Part shown: positions 1-8,623 of the stretch, piece after piece | Position numbering within the stretch: the stretch's first letter is position 1 | Layout: each line of letters starts with the position of its first letter | NCBI RefSeq assembly: GCF_030816295.1 | Contig: NZ_JAUSXV010000001.1 | Coordinates: 1,798,001-1,862,000, forward strand | Reading direction: 5' to 3' | DNA: 64,000 nucleotides | Source of the DNA: Microbacterium natoriense | GTDB taxonomy: Bacteria > Actinomycetota > Actinomycetes > Actinomycetales > Microbacteriaceae | The notes under the pieces: model-generated | The model's database searches: none | What the model saw: the letters and a program-made list of their open reading frames with translations, nothing else | What the model was told of the DNA's origin: nothing | Translations under genes and position numbers: made by a program

Positions 1-942
1 CGCCTGGGGTGTGCCGAGCGATTCGTCTCCGCCGACATGGATGTACGGTCCGGGAGTCATCTCCGCGAGCTCTCGTACGACGTCGCGCACGAAGTCGTAG
101 GTGCGCTCCTCGTGGATGCGGACGCTGGAGTGGCCGACGCCCCACCCCGTGTACGTCTCGCCAGCGACGGGCAGCGGCTGCCCGAGGCGTGCGGAGTCGG
201 CGATCAGGTCGTCGTTGAGCACCGGCGCCTCCACGAGCTCGGGATAGGCGACGCCGATCGCGTGCGTGTGACCGGGCAGGTCGATCTCGGGGATCACGAT
301 CATGTGGCGCGATGCCGCGTAGGCGACGATCTCGCGGTAGTCGTCCTTCGAATAGAAGCCGCCGGGGTCGCCGTCGGCGGATGTCGACGACGACAGTTCG
401 GTGAGTCGGGGCCAGGAATCGATATGGATGCGCCATCCCTGGTCGTCGCTGAGGTGCAGATGCAGGTGGTTGAACTTGAGGGCGCTCGTGCTGTCGATGA
501 ACCGCTTCACATCGTCGACCCCGAAGAAATGGCGGGCCACGTCGAGCATCACGCCGCGGCGGGGGAACCGTGGAGCGTCCGTGATCTGCACGCGGAGGAA
601 TCCCCAGGTGCCGTCCTCGTCTTCGCGCAGCAGCTGCAGGAGCGTCTGCACGCCATAGAAAAGCCCTGCCTCGTCGGCGCCGACGATCTCGGCGGAGTCG
701 GCGATCGCGAGGGAGTATCCCTCGGGCGAGCCGTTCGCCGGATCGATGCGAAGGGTGATCTCCGCCGGGCCGTCGGTGGACGGCAGGCGGATGCCGCTGC
801 GCCGCTCGACCGCATCGATCAACTGCGTGGTTGCGTCTGCCGGCCCGGTGACACGGAGGGCCCGGGTGACCGGCATCCGTCCTTCCCCTGCGGTCGCGGA
901 CACGGGTGCCGGCACGAGCGGCAGGGGATGGGGAAAGACCAT
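1..942 (-). CDS. Beta-N-acetylhexosaminidase, GH20 family (3' end cut by window edge)
   Basis: Glycoside hydrolase family 20 enzyme that would remove terminal N-acetylglucosamine or N-acetylgalactosamine from chitin- or glycan-derived oligosaccharides. The frame is open for 314 codons from an ATG at 942 to the left edge, so the C-terminus is missing. An N-terminal GH20b-like domain precedes the TIM barrel, which carries RRGVMLDVARHF, HLHLSDDQGWR and IPEIDLPGHTHA. The catalytic Asp-Glu pair in VGGDES (about Asp306-Glu307) is just inside the window. I see no signal peptide, so it may be cytoplasmic and act on imported sugars. The family call is firm; the exact substrate cannot be read from the sequence. 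Confidence 0.93.
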   Translation of the reverse strand, partial: MVFPHPLPLVPAPVSATAGEGRMPVTRALRVTGPADATTQLIDAVERRSGIRLPSTDGPAEITLRIDPANGSPEGYSLAIADSAEIVGADEAGLFYGVQTLLQLLREDEDGTWGFLRVQITDAPRFPRRGVMLDVARHFFGVDDVKRFIDSTSALKFNHLHLHLSDDQGWRIHIDSWPRLTELSSSTSADGDPGGFYSKDDYREIVAYAASRHMIVIPEIDLPGHTHAIGVAYPELVEAPVLNDDLIADSARLGQPLPVAGETYTGWGVGHSSVRIHEERTYDFVRDVVRELAEMTPGPYIHVGGDESLGTPQA

Positions 943-1029
943 GAACAAAACCTATCGTGCGGGTGTACGGCCTGAACAGGGCGGATGTCATCCAGGGCGC
1001 TTCGCGCTGCAGCATCCGCTATGCTCGTA

Positions 1030-1105
1030 ACCGTCGCGACTGGCGTCTGGGTGGACTACCACCGGGGAGCGACTGACCACGGAATTCGACCGCGCGCCTG
1101 GGCCG
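1030..1105 (+). promoter_or_regulatory. ZTP (pfl-type) riboswitch upstream of glyA
   Basis: The 5' region of glyA matches the pfl/ZTP aptamer. Helix P1 pairs GTCGC (1033-1037) with GCGAC (1069-1073), and inside it GGTGG (1050-1054) pairs with CCACC (1059-1063), followed by GGGGAGCGACTGA. The conserved second domain with GCCTGGGC lies at 1096-1103, about 48 bases before the glyA ATG. ZTP riboswitches sense the folate-starvation alarmone ZTP/ZMP and switch on one-carbon and purine genes. glyA-folD is a classic target in actinobacteria. The call rests on primary motifs and hand-drawn pairing. The expression-platform mechanism is not evident by eye. Confidence 0.85.
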
Positions 1106-1150
1106 ATGGAAGCACCCCCTTTCGAATCCGTTGTCAGAGGAGCACGTCAC

Positions 1151-2425
1151 ATGACCGACCGTTACTTCAACGCCCCGCTCGCCGAAGTCGATCCGGAGAT
1201 CGCTCAGGTCCTCGACCGCGAACTCAAGCGCCAGCAGACGTTCCTCGAGATGATCGCATCCGAGAACTTCGTGCCCGTCTCCGTGCTGCAGTCGCAGGGC
1301 TCTGTGCTCACGAACAAGTACGCCGAGGGCTACCCCGGCCGCCGCTACTACGGCGGCTGCGAAGAGGTCGACGTCGCTGAGGAGCTCGCGATCCAGCGCG
1401 CGAAGGATCTCTTCGGCGCCGAGTTCGCCAACGTCCAGCCGCATTCGGGCGCCTCCGCGAACGCCGCAGTGCTGCATGCGATCGCCCGCCCCGGCGACAC
1501 GCTGCTCGGCCTCTCGCTCGACCAGGGCGGTCACCTCACGCACGGCATGAAGATCAACTTCTCGGGCCGTCTCTACGACATCGTCGCCTATGGCGTGAAC
1601 CCCGAGACCTCGACCATCGACATGGATGAGGTCCGCCGTCTCGCGATCGAGCACAAGCCGAAGGTCATCATCGCCGGCTGGTCGGCCTACCCTCGCACGC
1701 TCGACTTCGCCGCCTTCCGTGCGATCGCCGACGAGGTCGGTGCGCTCCTGTGGGTCGACATGGCGCACTTCGCCGGTCTGGTCGCCGCGGGGCTGCACCC
1801 GAACCCGGTGCCGCACGCGCACGTGGTCTCCTCGACCGTGCACAAGACGATCGGCGGCCCGCGCTCGGGCTTCATCCTCACCAACGACGCCGACATCGCG
1901 AAGAAGATCAACTCCGCGGTCTTCCCCGGCCAGCAGGGCGGGCCGCTCATGCACGTGATCGCGGCGAAGGCGACCGCGTTCAAGCTCGCGGGCACCCCCG
2001 AGTTCAAGGAGCGCCAGGAGCGCGTGCTGCGCGGCGCCGCGATCCTCGCCGAGCGCCTCTCGAAGCAGGACGTGAAGGATGCCGGCATCGGCGTGCGTTC
2101 GGGAGGCACCGACGTGCACCTCGTGCTCGTCGACCTGCGCGACGCCGCGATCGACGGCAAGCAGGCGGAAGACCTGCTGCACGACATCCACATCACGGTG
2201 AACCGCAACGCCGTGCCGAACGACCCTCGTCCGCCGATGGTCACCTCCGGCCTGCGCATCGGCACCCCGGCTCTCGCCACCCGCGGCTTCGGCGACGCCG
2301 AGTTCACCGAGGTCGCCGACGTGATCGCACTCGCGCTTCTGCCGGGTGCTGACGTCGAAGGCCTGCGCGCCCGCGTCGACGCGCTCGCCGCAGCCTTCCC
2401 GCTGTACCCCGACCTGCAGCAGTAA
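1151..2425 (+). CDS. glyA: Serine hydroxymethyltransferase
   Basis: PLP enzyme converting serine and tetrahydrofolate to glycine and 5,10-methylene-THF, the main entry of one-carbon units. It has 424 aa, normal for the family. Hallmarks are MIASENFVP, the Tyr-rich [13 protein letters not shown] loop, [13 protein letters not shown] and the PLP lysine (about Lys232) in [14 protein letters not shown] start it at the ATG at 1151 ([10 protein letters not shown]) and not at an in-frame ATG at 1106, because the latter lies at the 3' edge of the riboswitch. It is followed by folD, which uses the methylene-THF it makes, so the two likely form one ZTP-controlled unit. Confidence 0.97.
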   Translation: MTDRYFNAPLAEVDPEIAQVLDRELKRQQTFLEMIASENFVPVSVLQSQGSVLTNKYAEGYPGRRYYGGCEEVDVAEELAIQRAKDLFGAEFANVQPHSGASANAAVLHAIARPGDTLLGLSLDQGGHLTHGMKINFSGRLYDIVAYGVNPETSTIDMDEVRRLAIEHKPKVIIAGWSAYPRTLDFAAFRAIADEVGALLWVDMAHFAGLVAAGLHPNPVPHAHVVSSTVHKTIGGPRSGFILTNDADIAKKINSAVFPGQQGGPLMHVIAAKATAFKLAGTPEFKERQERVLRGAAILAERLSKQDVKDAGIGVRSGGTDVHLVLVDLRDAAIDGKQAEDLLHDIHITVNRNAVPNDPRPPMVTSGLRIGTPALATRGFGDAEFTEVADVIALALLPGADVEGLRARVDALAAAFPLYPDLQQ

Positions 2426-2467
2426 GCCCGTCCGCCGTCGCGCCGCGTCGAGTGCACGGGCTCTCGG

Positions 2468-2507
2468 CGAGTGCACGGCTTCTCGACGTGAAGAAGCCGT
2501 GCACTCG
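2468..2507. repeat. Perfect 16-bp inverted repeat in the glyA-folD gap
   Basis: CGAGTGCACGGCTTCT (2468-2483) pairs with AGAAGCCGTGCACTCG (2492-2507) across an 8-base loop. Related GAGTGCACGG-type fragments flank it (near 2450 and again, degenerate, near 2515-2528). No U-tract follows, so this looks more like a dispersed REP-type element or processing hairpin than an intrinsic terminator. As transcribed it would separate glyA from folD in a shared mRNA. Confidence 0.75.
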
Positions 2508-2568
2508 GTGCGAATCCGTGCATTCGACGAGTGACGATGCACGTAGGACAAGTAGGAAGAGAAACGAC

Positions 2569-3447
2569 ATGACCGCGAAGATCCTCGACGGCAAGACCGC
2601 CGCAGCATCCATCAAGGCCGAGCTCACCGAGCGCGTCGCCGTGCTCAAGGACAAGGGGATCGTGCCCGGCATCGCCACGGTGCTCGTGGGCGCCGATCCG
2701 GCGTCGCAGCTGTACGTCGGCATGAAGCATCGTCAGTCCGAGGCGATCGGCATGAACTCGATCCAGCGCGAGCTCCCGGCCGATGCCACGCAGGAGCAGG
2801 TCGAGGCGCTGATCGACGAGCTCAACGCCGACCCCGACTGCCACGGCTACATCGTGCAGCTGCCGCTGCCCAAGCACCTCGACACCGACGCCATCCTCGA
2901 GCGGATCGACCCGGCGAAGGATGCCGACGGCCTGCACCCGACCAACCTCGGACGCCTCGTGCTGAACGTGAACAACCCGATCACGACGCCGCTGCCGTGC
3001 ACGCCGCGCGGGGTCATCGAGCTGCTTCTGCGTAACGACTACGACCTCAAGGGCAAGCACGTCGTGGTCGTCGGGCGGGGCGTCACGATCGGACGCCCCA
3101 TGGGGCTGCTGCTGACGCGTCGCGACATCAACGCCACGGTCACGCAGGTGCACACTGGCACGCCCGACATGTCGCCGTACCTGCGTCAGGCCGACGTGAT
3201 CGTCGCCGGCGCCGGGGTCAAGCACCTCATCACGGCGGCTGACGTCAAGCCCGGCGCTGCGGTGCTCGACGTCGGCGTGACCCGCGAGTCCGACCCCGAG
3301 ACGGGCAAGAGCCGGGTGTTCGGAGACGTGCACCCCGACGTCGCCGAGGTCGCCGGCTTCCTCTCTCCGAATCCGGGCGGAGTCGGCCCGATGACCGTCG
3401 CACTGCTGATGACGAACGTGGTCGAGGCGGCAGAACGGCTCGTCTGA
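2569..3447 (+). CDS. folD: Bifunctional methylene-THF dehydrogenase/cyclohydrolase FolD
   Basis: Oxidises 5,10-methylene-THF to methenyl-THF with NADP and hydrolyses it to 10-formyl-THF for purine and formyl-Met synthesis. It is 292 aa. Motifs seen: [14 protein letters not shown] with the catalytic lysine (about Lys53), [23 protein letters not shown], the nucleotide-binding [13 protein letters not shown], and the C-terminal [14 protein letters not shown]. The ATG at 2569 has a good ribosome site (AGGAAGA at 2554-2560). An in-frame ATG upstream at 2452 falls in repeat sequence and is not used here. It acts directly after GlyA in the folate cycle. Confidence 0.97.
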   Translation: MTAKILDGKTAAASIKAELTERVAVLKDKGIVPGIATVLVGADPASQLYVGMKHRQSEAIGMNSIQRELPADATQEQVEALIDELNADPDCHGYIVQLPLPKHLDTDAILERIDPAKDADGLHPTNLGRLVLNVNNPITTPLPCTPRGVIELLLRNDYDLKGKHVVVVGRGVTIGRPMGLLLTRRDINATVTQVHTGTPDMSPYLRQADVIVAGAGVKHLITAADVKPGAAVLDVGVTRESDPETGKSRVFGDVHPDVAEVAGFLSPNPGGVGPMTVALLMTNVVEAAERLV

Positions 3448-3471
3448 GCGAGCCTCGTCGGGTCGGGGAGA

Positions 3472-4023
3472 TCAGCCGAGTTCGTCGAGCATGCGACGCT
3501 GCTCTGCGGTGAGACCGTCGTTCAGCTCGCGGCGCGCCTCGGCGGTGGCCGGAGAGTCGGACGCGGGGGAGGATGCCGCCGCATCCGGCTTCCTGGAGAT
3601 CCTCGCCGATACCGAGTCGTAGACCTCTGACGCCTTGGCGTGCAGCCGATCATCGATCCGGTCGTAGATCACCCAGCCGATGAGAAGGATCAGGGGCGGC
3701 AGGGCGAAGGCCCAGAATCCCGACGCGCGCACGGCGCTCAACCACACCGTGAGCACCCAGATGATGAGTTCCACGACATAGACGAGCGCGTACTGCACGG
3801 TCTTCTCGCCGACCCTGGTGCGGTCGGCCGCAGACTTCGCCGCGGAGCGGGCGAACGCGGCCCGGAGCGCCGGTTTCACGAACAGCGCAGCGAGTGTGAG
3901 GATCACGGCCGCCCAGAGCGCGTGGAGTCCGACGCTGACCCTGCTGAATACGATGCCGATGAGCAGCAGCACGACGACGTTGAATACGTAGAGCGCTGCG
4001 AACCGGACGATTCCGTTCTTCAT
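3472..4023 (-). CDS. Small four-helix membrane protein of unknown function
   Basis: The 183-aa product has four predicted membrane segments (starting near FAALYVFNVVVLLLIG, LWAAVILTLAALFV, ALVYVVELIIWVLTV and FALPPLILLIGWVIY). A polar tail with an Ala/Ser/Pro linker ends in LTAEQRRMLDELG, which looks like a short amphipathic helix. The ATG at 4023 (MKNGIVRFA) places the first segment at the N-terminus; an in-frame ATG at 4059 would add 12 residues. Convergent with folD, 24 bases away. I do not recognise a named family and assign no function. Confidence 0.75.
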   Translation of the reverse strand: MKNGIVRFAALYVFNVVVLLLIGIVFSRVSVGLHALWAAVILTLAALFVKPALRAAFARSAAKSAADRTRVGEKTVQYALVYVVELIIWVLTVWLSAVRASGFWAFALPPLILLIGWVIYDRIDDRLHAKASEVYDSVSARISRKPDAAASSPASDSPATAEARRELNDGLTAEQRRMLDELG

Positions 4024-4069
4024 AAGTCCAGAATTCCACATCCGCACGGCGCGCGGCATCCGTTCGTGT

Positions 4070-4792
4070 TCACCCCTGTGCGCCGAGCGATCCCTCGAAA
4101 CCGATGATGCGCGCCTGCTCGTCGAAGCGGAAGGTGGCCGACCCCGACGCGTCGACGACGGACGCCCCGGTGTAGTTCTCGTCCGCCCAGGTCAGACTCC
4201 ACCCGGCCAGGCGGGCGAGATCCCACACGGCGGTCCGTGCGTCGGCCAGGGCCAGGCCCGAGAGGATGCGGGGGAGGGCGATGACGGCCGCGGCCACGGT
4301 GAGATCGGGGATCGGCGCGTCGAGCAGGAAGACCGCGCGGGTGCCGCCGCCGATCGGTGCGGAGTAATACGGTGAACGCCCGGTGATCTCGATCGCGGCT
4401 CCGCCGACCGTGTGGGCGGCCGCAGCGATCCAGGATTCGTCTCCGGGCGCATCGGCGGGGAACGGAAGCTCAGGGTCGAACAGCTCGGCGATGCCCTGCT
4501 CGAGTCCGTGCGCGCGCAGCTGCGCCGCGAGTCCCTGGGCGTCGCCCTGAGGATGCGCCCATGCCCACAGCAGCGAGCGCGGGCCCGGTGCGATCGTCGC
4601 GATCAGCTGGGCGCGCGTGACGACCTGTCGCGAGGGGTCCGCATTCGCCGTGAAGGTGATCGTGCCGGCGTTCATGTCGGCGTCCCAGCGGTGGTCGCCG
4701 AGGTCGTCGGTCGCGCTGACCAGGGCATCCTGACGGAGAGCGGTGAACAGGGCGGCGCGGTCGGCGAGCGACTGGAGGGCGGCGAAGGTCAT
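4070..4792 (-). CDS. DUF6882-like protein
   Basis: A soluble 240-aa protein with no signal peptide or membrane segment. It resembles DUF6882 proteins: an N-terminal helical part (LADRAALFTALRQDALV), a W-D-A-D-x-N-x-G strand pattern, and the LLWAWAHPQGDAQGLA motif typical of that group. The function of the family is unknown to me. It sits between two other reverse-strand genes with short gaps. The family assignment is from memory of the WAWA-type motif and should be taken as probable. Confidence 0.7.
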   Translation of the reverse strand: MTFAALQSLADRAALFTALRQDALVSATDDLGDHRWDADMNAGTITFTANADPSRQVVTRAQLIATIAPGPRSLLWAWAHPQGDAQGLAAQLRAHGLEQGIAELFDPELPFPADAPGDESWIAAAAHTVGGAAIEITGRSPYYSAPIGGGTRAVFLLDAPIPDLTVAAAVIALPRILSGLALADARTAVWDLARLAGWSLTWADENYTGASVVDASGSATFRFDEQARIIGFEGSLGAQG

Positions 4793-4834
4793 GCGCTCAG
4801 TCTTATCGGGGATGCTATGAATCCGCCACTTCCG

Positions 4835-6058
4835 TCAGCTCGTGAGCGCCCCCTCGATGCGGCCCATCCGCCACACGCTCGGCACCAGCATCGTGCCCAG
4901 CGCGATCGCCGCGTAGACGATCGCAGAGCCGATGAGCAGCGACGACACGTCGACGTGCCCGATCAGCCAGCCGAAGGCGAGAGTGCCCAAGGGCATCGCG
5001 ACGAAGCTCGCCAGCATGTCGTAGCTCGCGACACGCGACAGCTTGTCACCGGGGATCTGCTCCATCTCGGTCACGTTCCAGCCTGTGTTGAACACCTCGA
5101 CGCCTGCGCCCGCGACGAAAGCGGCGATCGCCACGATGAGAGCCTGCGGATAGAGCCCCATCACCGCCAGCGGGATCGCGAGGGCGCTGACGGCCAGCAT
5201 GCCCCACCGCAGGGGTCTGCGCAGCGGAAGCCACATCATCACCAGGGTCATCAGGAGGATGCCGGCGCCTTCCGCGCTGAGCACCCATCCCCAGCCCGTG
5301 ATACCCAGGCGCGGGTCGTTCTTCGCGATGAACGGACCGGCGACTCCCCATGCGCCGATGTGGAACGCGTTCATCACCATGAACGCCAGGCAGATGCTCC
5401 ACATCCAGGTGCGCGACCAGAACTCGTGCCACCCGGTGCGCAGATCGCGGAAGAAGCTCGACCTCGACGGGTCGGGCGCGGGCAGCTTCACCAGCGCCAG
5501 GAGCACGATCGCGACGATCCAAGCCCCGGCCTGGATCACCATGACCCAGGCCGGCCCTGCTGACGCGACGAGGGCGCCGGCGATGATCGGGCCGCCGATC
5601 GTCGTCGCCGAGCGCACGAACGAGAGCATCGCGTTCGCCTGTTGCAGATGCTCCGGCGTCGTGAGCTGCGGGATGATGCCCTGCATGGCAGGCATCACGA
5701 AGGCGGATGCCGCGCCGTTCACCGCCGACAGCGCAGCGAGCAGCGGGATGGTCGCGGTGCCGCTGAACAGGAGAGCCGCCGTGGTGCCGATCGAGAGGAT
5801 GTCGATCACGTAGCAGCTCTGGATCACGAGTGCGCGCGGCAGTCGGTCGGCGACCACGCCGCCGAAGATCAGGAACACGACGTTCGACAACGTGAACACC
5901 GTCAGCACGATCGCGAGGGACTCCGGGGCGTTGTCGATCCCCAGCACGGCGAAGGCCAGGGCGATCGACGACATCGAACCGGCGATCATCGTGATCGCCC
6001 GCGAGAGGAAGAACCAGCGGAAGCCGGTGTCGCGCATCGCCGCCAGGCCGCGAGTCAT
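4835..6058 (-). CDS. MFS transporter, drug-exporter type
   Basis: The 407-aa protein has about 12 hydrophobic segments and the organisation of the MFS_3/enterobactin-exporter-like branch. It starts FRWFFLSRAITMIAGSMSS and has the loop 2-3 motif FGGVVADRLPRALVIQ. Proton-driven efflux of a small molecule is the usual role; the substrate is not visible. The gene starts with ATG at 6058 and is co-directional with the LacI gene upstream (about 117 bases away). It resembles the other MFS protein at 18637-19887 in type but is clearly a different gene. Confidence 0.88.
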   Translation of the reverse strand: MTRGLAAMRDTGFRWFFLSRAITMIAGSMSSIALAFAVLGIDNAPESLAIVLTVFTLSNVVFLIFGGVVADRLPRALVIQSCYVIDILSIGTTAALLFSGTATIPLLAALSAVNGAASAFVMPAMQGIIPQLTTPEHLQQANAMLSFVRSATTIGGPIIAGALVASAGPAWVMVIQAGAWIVAIVLLALVKLPAPDPSRSSFFRDLRTGWHEFWSRTWMWSICLAFMVMNAFHIGAWGVAGPFIAKNDPRLGITGWGWVLSAEGAGILLMTLVMMWLPLRRPLRWGMLAVSALAIPLAVMGLYPQALIVAIAAFVAGAGVEVFNTGWNVTEMEQIPGDKLSRVASYDMLASFVAMPLGTLAFGWLIGHVDVSSLLIGSAIVYAAIALGTMLVPSVWRMGRIEGALTS

Positions 6059-6175
6059 CGGCTGGCTCCGCGTCTGTGCATCCGTTCATCCTGCCACGCC
6101 CGCGCGCTCGGTCGAATCGTGCAGACCCGCCGTCGGGACGTGGATCGGCCCGTCACCCGATTCGAAAGCAGGGAA

Positions 6176-7174
6176 TCAGGACGCCGGGGCCGCGGTCGAG
6201 GAGCGGACGACGAGCTCGGCGGGCATCCGCACGTGCTCGGCGTCGCCGCCGTCGAGCATCGAGAGAAGCACGCGGACGGCGGAGGCGCCCATCTCGATGA
6301 GCGGCTGACGCACAGTGGTGAGCTGAGGGATGCTCGAGGCGGCTTGCGGCACATCGTCGAACCCCACGACCGACAGATCGCCGGGCGTCGTGAGACCGCG
6401 TTCGGCGGCGACGCGGATCATCTCGATCGCGCTGAGATCGTTCGCGGCGAACACCGCGGTGGGGGGATCGGACAGCTCGAGCAGAGCGTTCGCGCCGGCT
6501 GTCGCGGAGGCCGCGCGGTAGCCGCCGTCGGCGATGAGCGCAGGGTCGACGGGCAGCCCCGCATCCTCGAGGGCCCGTCGGTAGCCCGCCTCGCGCTGAT
6601 GCGCCGACTCGAGGTCGGTGCGTCCTCGCAGATGGCCGATGCGGCGGTGGCCCAGCGAGATCAGGTGCTCTGTGGCCGCTCGGGCGCCGTCGACGTTCTG
6701 CACGGCCACGGTCGCAGGCCCGTCGGGTCCCGTGTGCGGGTCGACGGCGACGATGGGCACGGGGGAATGCGCAGGCGTCGTGGTCGGTGTCACGAGGATC
6801 GCGCCGTCTATCAGAGTGCCGCCCAGTCGTGACAGGGAGCGGCGTTCCCAGCCGACGTGCTCTCCGGCCGAGACGGTGCCGGCATAGGCGAGCACGTCGT
6901 AGGGCGTGTCCTGCAGCGCGGTCGAGACGCCCTGCAGCAGCTGCAGCGCGAAAGGCTCGAACTCGGCGACGAGCACGCCGATCACGTGTGTGCGGCCCCG
7001 TCGCATGGAAGTGGCGACCAGCGAGCTCTCGTAGCCGAGCTCCGCGACGACCTTGAGCACATGGGCATGGGTCGATGCCGAGACGCCGTCGCGGTCGTTG
7101 ATCGCCTTCGACACGGTGGCGACGGAGACCCCGGCTGCACGGGCGACGTCGGTGATCGTCGGTCTGCGGTTCAT
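6176..7174 (-). CDS. LacI-family transcriptional regulator
   Basis: 332 aa, the normal LacI length. The N-terminal HTH reads PTITDVARAAGVSVATVSKAIND, and a periplasmic-binding-protein-like sensor follows (GHRRIGHLRGRTDLESAHQREAGYR; AVFAANDLSAIEMIRVA; SVVGFDDVPQAASSIPQLTTVRQP). It is transcribed away from the sugar ABC/glycosidase operon. The operator-like palindrome at 7196-7215 lies 21 bases from its start, so it most likely represses that operon and itself until a sugar inducer binds. Confidence 0.94.
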   Translation of the reverse strand: MNRRPTITDVARAAGVSVATVSKAINDRDGVSASTHAHVLKVVAELGYESSLVATSMRRGRTHVIGVLVAEFEPFALQLLQGVSTALQDTPYDVLAYAGTVSAGEHVGWERRSLSRLGGTLIDGAILVTPTTTPAHSPVPIVAVDPHTGPDGPATVAVQNVDGARAATEHLISLGHRRIGHLRGRTDLESAHQREAGYRRALEDAGLPVDPALIADGGYRAASATAGANALLELSDPPTAVFAANDLSAIEMIRVAAERGLTTPGDLSVVGFDDVPQAASSIPQLTTVRQPLIEMGASAVRVLLSMLDGGDAEHVRMPAELVVRSSTAAPAS

Positions 7175-7195
7175 GGGATCCAGTCTACGTTTGGA

Positions 7196-7219
7196 AAACG
7201 TTATCGATATCGTTTGACA
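7196..7219 (+). promoter_or_regulatory. LacI operator overlapping the -35 box of the sugar operon
   Basis: AAACGTTATCGATATCGTTT (7196-7215) is an inverted repeat with 18 of 20 symmetric positions and the central CG step typical of LacI-family operators. A consensus -35 TTGACA (7214-7219) shares its last two bases. A weak -10 candidate, CAGAGT, lies 18 bases downstream. Repressor binding here would block RNA polymerase for the operon at 7323-14399. The operator is clear from symmetry; the -10 is only tentative. Confidence 0.8.
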
Positions 7220-7322
7220 CGCTCGGGTGGGGAGTGTCAGAGTGGGCGGAGCACATTTGGTGTGGGCGGCAACAAATCAAGGCGGATGCCGCGCGAGAAC
7301 TCGACGAAGAGGAGAACACAGC

Positions 7323-8615
7323 ATGAAGATGCGCAGAGCATGGGCGACCGGCGTGAGCGTCGTCGCACTGGGGTCGCTCGGCCTGACCGGGTGCACCGCC
7401 GGCGGATCCGACGCCGCAGATGACGGCACCGTGACGTTGACGGTCTGGCAGAACTCCACGACGGGTGACGGCAAGCAGTTCTGGGAGGATGCGGCCGCGG
7501 CATTCCACGAGGAGAACCCGGACGTGACCGTGAAGGTCACCTCGATCCAGAACGAGGACATGGACGGCAAGCTGCAGACCGCCGTCAACTCCGGCGACAT
7601 GCCGGACGTCTTCATGGCGCGCGGCGGAGGCAAGCTCGCCGACATCGTGAGCGCAGGCAAGGTCAAGGACCTCACCGACCTCATCGACGACGACGTGAAG
7701 ACCGCGTTCGGCGACGCGCCGTTCAGCGCGTTCACGATCGACGGCAAGATCTATGGCATGCCGAGCGCCGTCCTTCCGGGCGGGATCTTCTACAGCAAGG
7801 ACCTGTTCGCCCAGGCCGGCATCACGGAGGAGCCGAAGACGCTCGACGACCTCGAAGCCGCGGTCGACAAGCTCAAGGCCGCCGGCGTCGCTCCCATCGC
7901 GCTCGGCGCGAAGGACGCCTGGCCTGCAGCACACTGGTTCTACTTCTTCGCGGTGCGCGCCTGCAGCCAGGACATCGTGCAGAGCCTCTCGACCGACCCC
8001 GACTTCTCGGACCCGTGCTGGCTGGACGCGGCCGAGAACCTCGCCGACTTCGCGGCGGTCGAGCCGTTCAACGACGGCTTCCTCACCACGACGGCGCAGC
8101 AGGGCGCGAACTCCTCCGCGGGCCTCCTCGCCAACCACCAGGCGGCCATGGAGCTCATGGGCGCGTGGGACGTGGGCGTGATCGCCAGCCTGACCCCCGA
8201 CGAGAAGCCGCTGCCCGATCTCGGCTGGTTCCCGTTCCCAGAGGTCGACGGCGGTGACGGCGACGCAGGGGCGATGATGGGCGGCGTCGACGGCTACTCG
8301 TGCGCGGTCGATTCGCCGAAGGAGTGCGAGGAGTTCCTCAACTTCATCTCGTCGAAGACGTGGCAGGAGAACTACGCCACCGCATTCCAGACGATCCCGG
8401 CCAGCCAGGATGCGAAGGGCGCCGTGACCGACCCGTCGCTGACCCCGCTGATGGAGGCGTACAGCTCCGCCCCGTACGTGTCGCTGTGGCTCGACACCGC
8501 CCTCGGGCAGAACGTCGGCAACGCGCTCAACGCGGGTGTCGTCGAGATGCTCGCAGGGCAGGGCGACCCGCAGAAGCTCGTCGACGGCATCGCCAACGCG
8601 GCAGCGCGAGGCTGA
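7323..8615 (+). CDS. ABC sugar transporter substrate-binding lipoprotein
   Basis: Family 1 (MalE/UgpB-type) solute-binding protein, 430 aa. The ATG at 7323 is preceded by AAGAGGAGA and gives a lipoprotein signal (MKMRRAWATG..., LTGC lipobox with the lipidated Cys at about residue 23). An in-frame upstream start would bury the signal peptide. The mature part begins DGTVTLTVWQNSTTGDG and has the usual two-lobe pattern (IYGMPSAVLPGGIFYSKDLF; MELMGAWDVGVI). It should deliver oligosaccharides to the permeases encoded next. The glycosidases downstream suggest xylo- or arabino-oligosaccharides. Confidence 0.94.
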   Translation: MKMRRAWATGVSVVALGSLGLTGCTAGGSDAADDGTVTLTVWQNSTTGDGKQFWEDAAAAFHEENPDVTVKVTSIQNEDMDGKLQTAVNSGDMPDVFMARGGGKLADIVSAGKVKDLTDLIDDDVKTAFGDAPFSAFTIDGKIYGMPSAVLPGGIFYSKDLFAQAGITEEPKTLDDLEAAVDKLKAAGVAPIALGAKDAWPAAHWFYFFAVRACSQDIVQSLSTDPDFSDPCWLDAAENLADFAAVEPFNDGFLTTTAQQGANSSAGLLANHQAAMELMGAWDVGVIASLTPDEKPLPDLGWFPFPEVDGGDGDAGAMMGGVDGYSCAVDSPKECEEFLNFISSKTWQENYATAFQTIPASQDAKGAVTDPSLTPLMEAYSSAPYVSLWLDTALGQNVGNALNAGVVEMLAGQGDPQKLVDGIANAAARG

Positions 8616-8623
8616 TCCGCGAC

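Noticed and set aside
1106..1150. Upstream in-frame start for glyA
   Set aside because: The ATG at 1106 directly abuts the ZTP aptamer and would add residues absent from the family.
1019..2608. 529-aa open frame on the minus strand opposite glyA
   Set aside because: Pure antisense shadow of a firmly identified gene; Arg/Glu/His-rich composition and no family motifs.
7239..7322. Upstream start for the sugar-binding lipoprotein
   Set aside because: It would place about 32 charged residues before the signal peptide and destroy lipoprotein export.
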